Part shown: piece after piece, positions 63,212 to 64,000 of the stretch
Layout of the letters: every line of letters starts with the position of its first letter
Position numbering within the stretch: position 1 is the first letter of the stretch
Assembly (NCBI GenBank): GCA_937995335.1
Contig: CALKIH010000053.1
Location: 204,070-268,069, forward strand
Source of the DNA: UBA2357 sp002344625
Lineage (GTDB): Bacteria > Pseudomonadota > Gammaproteobacteria > Burkholderiales > Rhodocyclaceae
Length of the DNA: 64,000 nucleotides
Reading direction: 5' to 3'
The notes under the pieces: model-generated
The model's input: the letters and a program-made list of their open reading frames with translations, nothing else
Database searches by the model: none
What the model was told of the DNA's origin: nothing
Translations under genes and position numbers: made by a program

Positions 63212-64000
63212 TCACTGCACGCCGCCCATGCACAGGTACTTGATTTCGAGAAAATCCTCGATGCCGTACTTGGAGCCTTCGCGCCCCAGGCCGGACGATT
63301 TCACGCCGCCGAAAGGGGCGACTTCGGTCGAGATGATGCCGGTGTTGATGCCGACGATGCCGTATTCCAGCGCCGCCGACACCCGCCATACCCGGTTCAT
63401 GCCGGCGGCGTAGAAGTAGGCCGCCAGGCCGAACTCGGTGTCGTTGGCCATGCGGATCGCCTCGGCCTCGTCCTTGAAGCGGAACAGCGGCGCGACCGGG
63501 CCGAAGGTTTCCTCGCGCGCGACCTTCATCGCCGGCGTCACGTCGGCGAGGATGGTGGGTTCGAAGAAGCTGCGGCCCAGCGCATGGCGCTTGCCGCCGG
63601 CTACGATGCGCGCGCCCTTCTCCACCGCGTCGGCGATGTGTTCCTCGACCTTCTCGACCGCGTTCATGTCGATCAGCGGACCCTGGCTGGTGCCGTCTTC
63701 GAGGCCGTTGCCGACCTTGAGCTTGGCGACCGCCGCGGCGAGTTTGGCGGCGAAGGCGTCATACACGCTGTCCTGCACCAGCAGGCGGTTGGCGCACACG
63801 CAGGTCTGGCCGGTATTGCGGTACTTGGAAGCGAGCGCACCTTCGACCGCGGCATCGAGGTCGGCGTCGTCGAAGACGATGAAGGGGGCATTGCCACCCA
63901 GTTCCAGCGACAGCTTCTTCACCGTCGGCGCGCATTGGGCGGCGAGCTTGACGCCGATCTCGGTGGAGCCGGTGAAGGTGAGCTTGCGCACGATCGGGTT
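63212..64000 (-). CDS. gabD: Succinate-semialdehyde dehydrogenase, C-terminal part
   Basis: The frame runs to the window edge, so the N-terminal half is missing. Visible landmarks are RKLTFTGSTEIG (NAD(P)-binding), the catalytic glutamate in LSLELGGNAP, the catalytic cysteine in GQTCVCANR and ETFGPVAPLFRF. The cysteine context and the C-terminal GRIG-less GLGREGSKYGIEDFLEIKYL match GabD. It oxidises succinate semialdehyde to succinate and pairs with gabT for GABA breakdown. Confidence 0.93.
   Translation of the reverse strand, partial: NPIVRKLTFTGSTEIGVKLAAQCAPTVKKLSLELGGNAPFIVFDDADLDAAVEGALASKYRNTGQTCVCANRLLVQDSVYDAFAAKLAAAVAKLKVGNGLEDGTSQGPLIDMNAVEKVEEHIADAVEKGARIVAGGKRHALGRSFFEPTILADVTPAMKVAREETFGPVAPLFRFKDEAEAIRMANDTEFGLAAYFYAAGMNRVWRVSAALEYGIVGINTGIISTEVAPFGGVKSSGLGREGSKYGIEDFLEIKYLCMGGVQ

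Overview
The window is high-G+C, gene-dense chromosomal DNA that looks like a betaproteobacterium, most likely Rhodocyclales (Thauera/Azoarcus/Denitromonas-like). Evidence for this: an EF-P with arginine at position 32 next to its rhamnosyltransferase EarP, a double-length UvrA, a PEP-CTERM protein, the O2-independent ubiquinone genes ubiUVT, cytochrome c', and FNR-type sites that imply a facultative anaerobic life. The placement is an inference. No rRNA, tRNA, CRISPR array, insertion sequence or prophage was seen.

Layout. 1-4 kb: 3' end of a DegP-type protease, a chemoreceptor with a c-type haem motif, cytochrome c' facing a cytochrome b561. 4-9.6 kb: one giant gene holding two complete UvrA proteins in tandem. 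9.7-16.4 kb: SLC13-type permease, Tat-type intradiol dioxygenase, DMT exporter, LysR regulator divergent from two pirins. 16.4-23.5 kb: cold-shock/Excalibur membrane protein, a lower-G+C methyltransferase, DmeR/DmeF metal efflux pair with its operator, DHA2 exporter, PEP-CTERM beta-solenoid protein, DUF2721 protein. 23.5-29.9 kb: complete histidine utilisation locus hutUHIG with divergent hutC and two HutC-type operators on a strong promoter. 29.9-31.8 kb: two bacterioferritins with complementary active-site loss, and a membrane thioredoxin. 31.9-37.6 kb: monomeric isocitrate dehydrogenase, an outer-membrane protein, a second chemoreceptor behind a sigma-28-type promoter, an entericidin-like lipoprotein. 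37.7-45.9 kb: ubiUVT behind an FNR-type site, two membrane GTPases, efp, earP, rsuA. 46-52.6 kb: AtaL-like protein, rdgC, M48 lipoprotein protease, CoA transferase, a large EF-hand membrane protein. 52.6-61.7 kb: hemP, then a long iron operon. 61.8-64 kb: gabT and the 3' part of gabD.

The most notable region is 52.9-61.7 kb. Six overlapping genes (small HMA-like protein, membrane-anchored ferritin-like protein, three small membrane-associated proteins, and a P-type ATPase with SCALKLSTP in place of the CPx motif) match the six-gene fez (ferrosome, lipid-bounded iron store) operon plan. They run directly, with ATGA overlaps, into feoA-feoA-feoB, then a FeoC-like Fe-S protein and a small zinc-hydrolase-like protein. 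A convergent gene encodes another HMA-like membrane protein. An FNR-type palindrome sits exactly 41.5 bp upstream of a predicted start, with a -10 element in register, so I infer that Fe(II) uptake and organelle-type iron storage form one anaerobically induced unit. The bacterioferritin pair, HemP and candidate Fur sites make iron storage a theme of the window; the FNR-type ubiUVT promoter makes anaerobic adaptation a second one.
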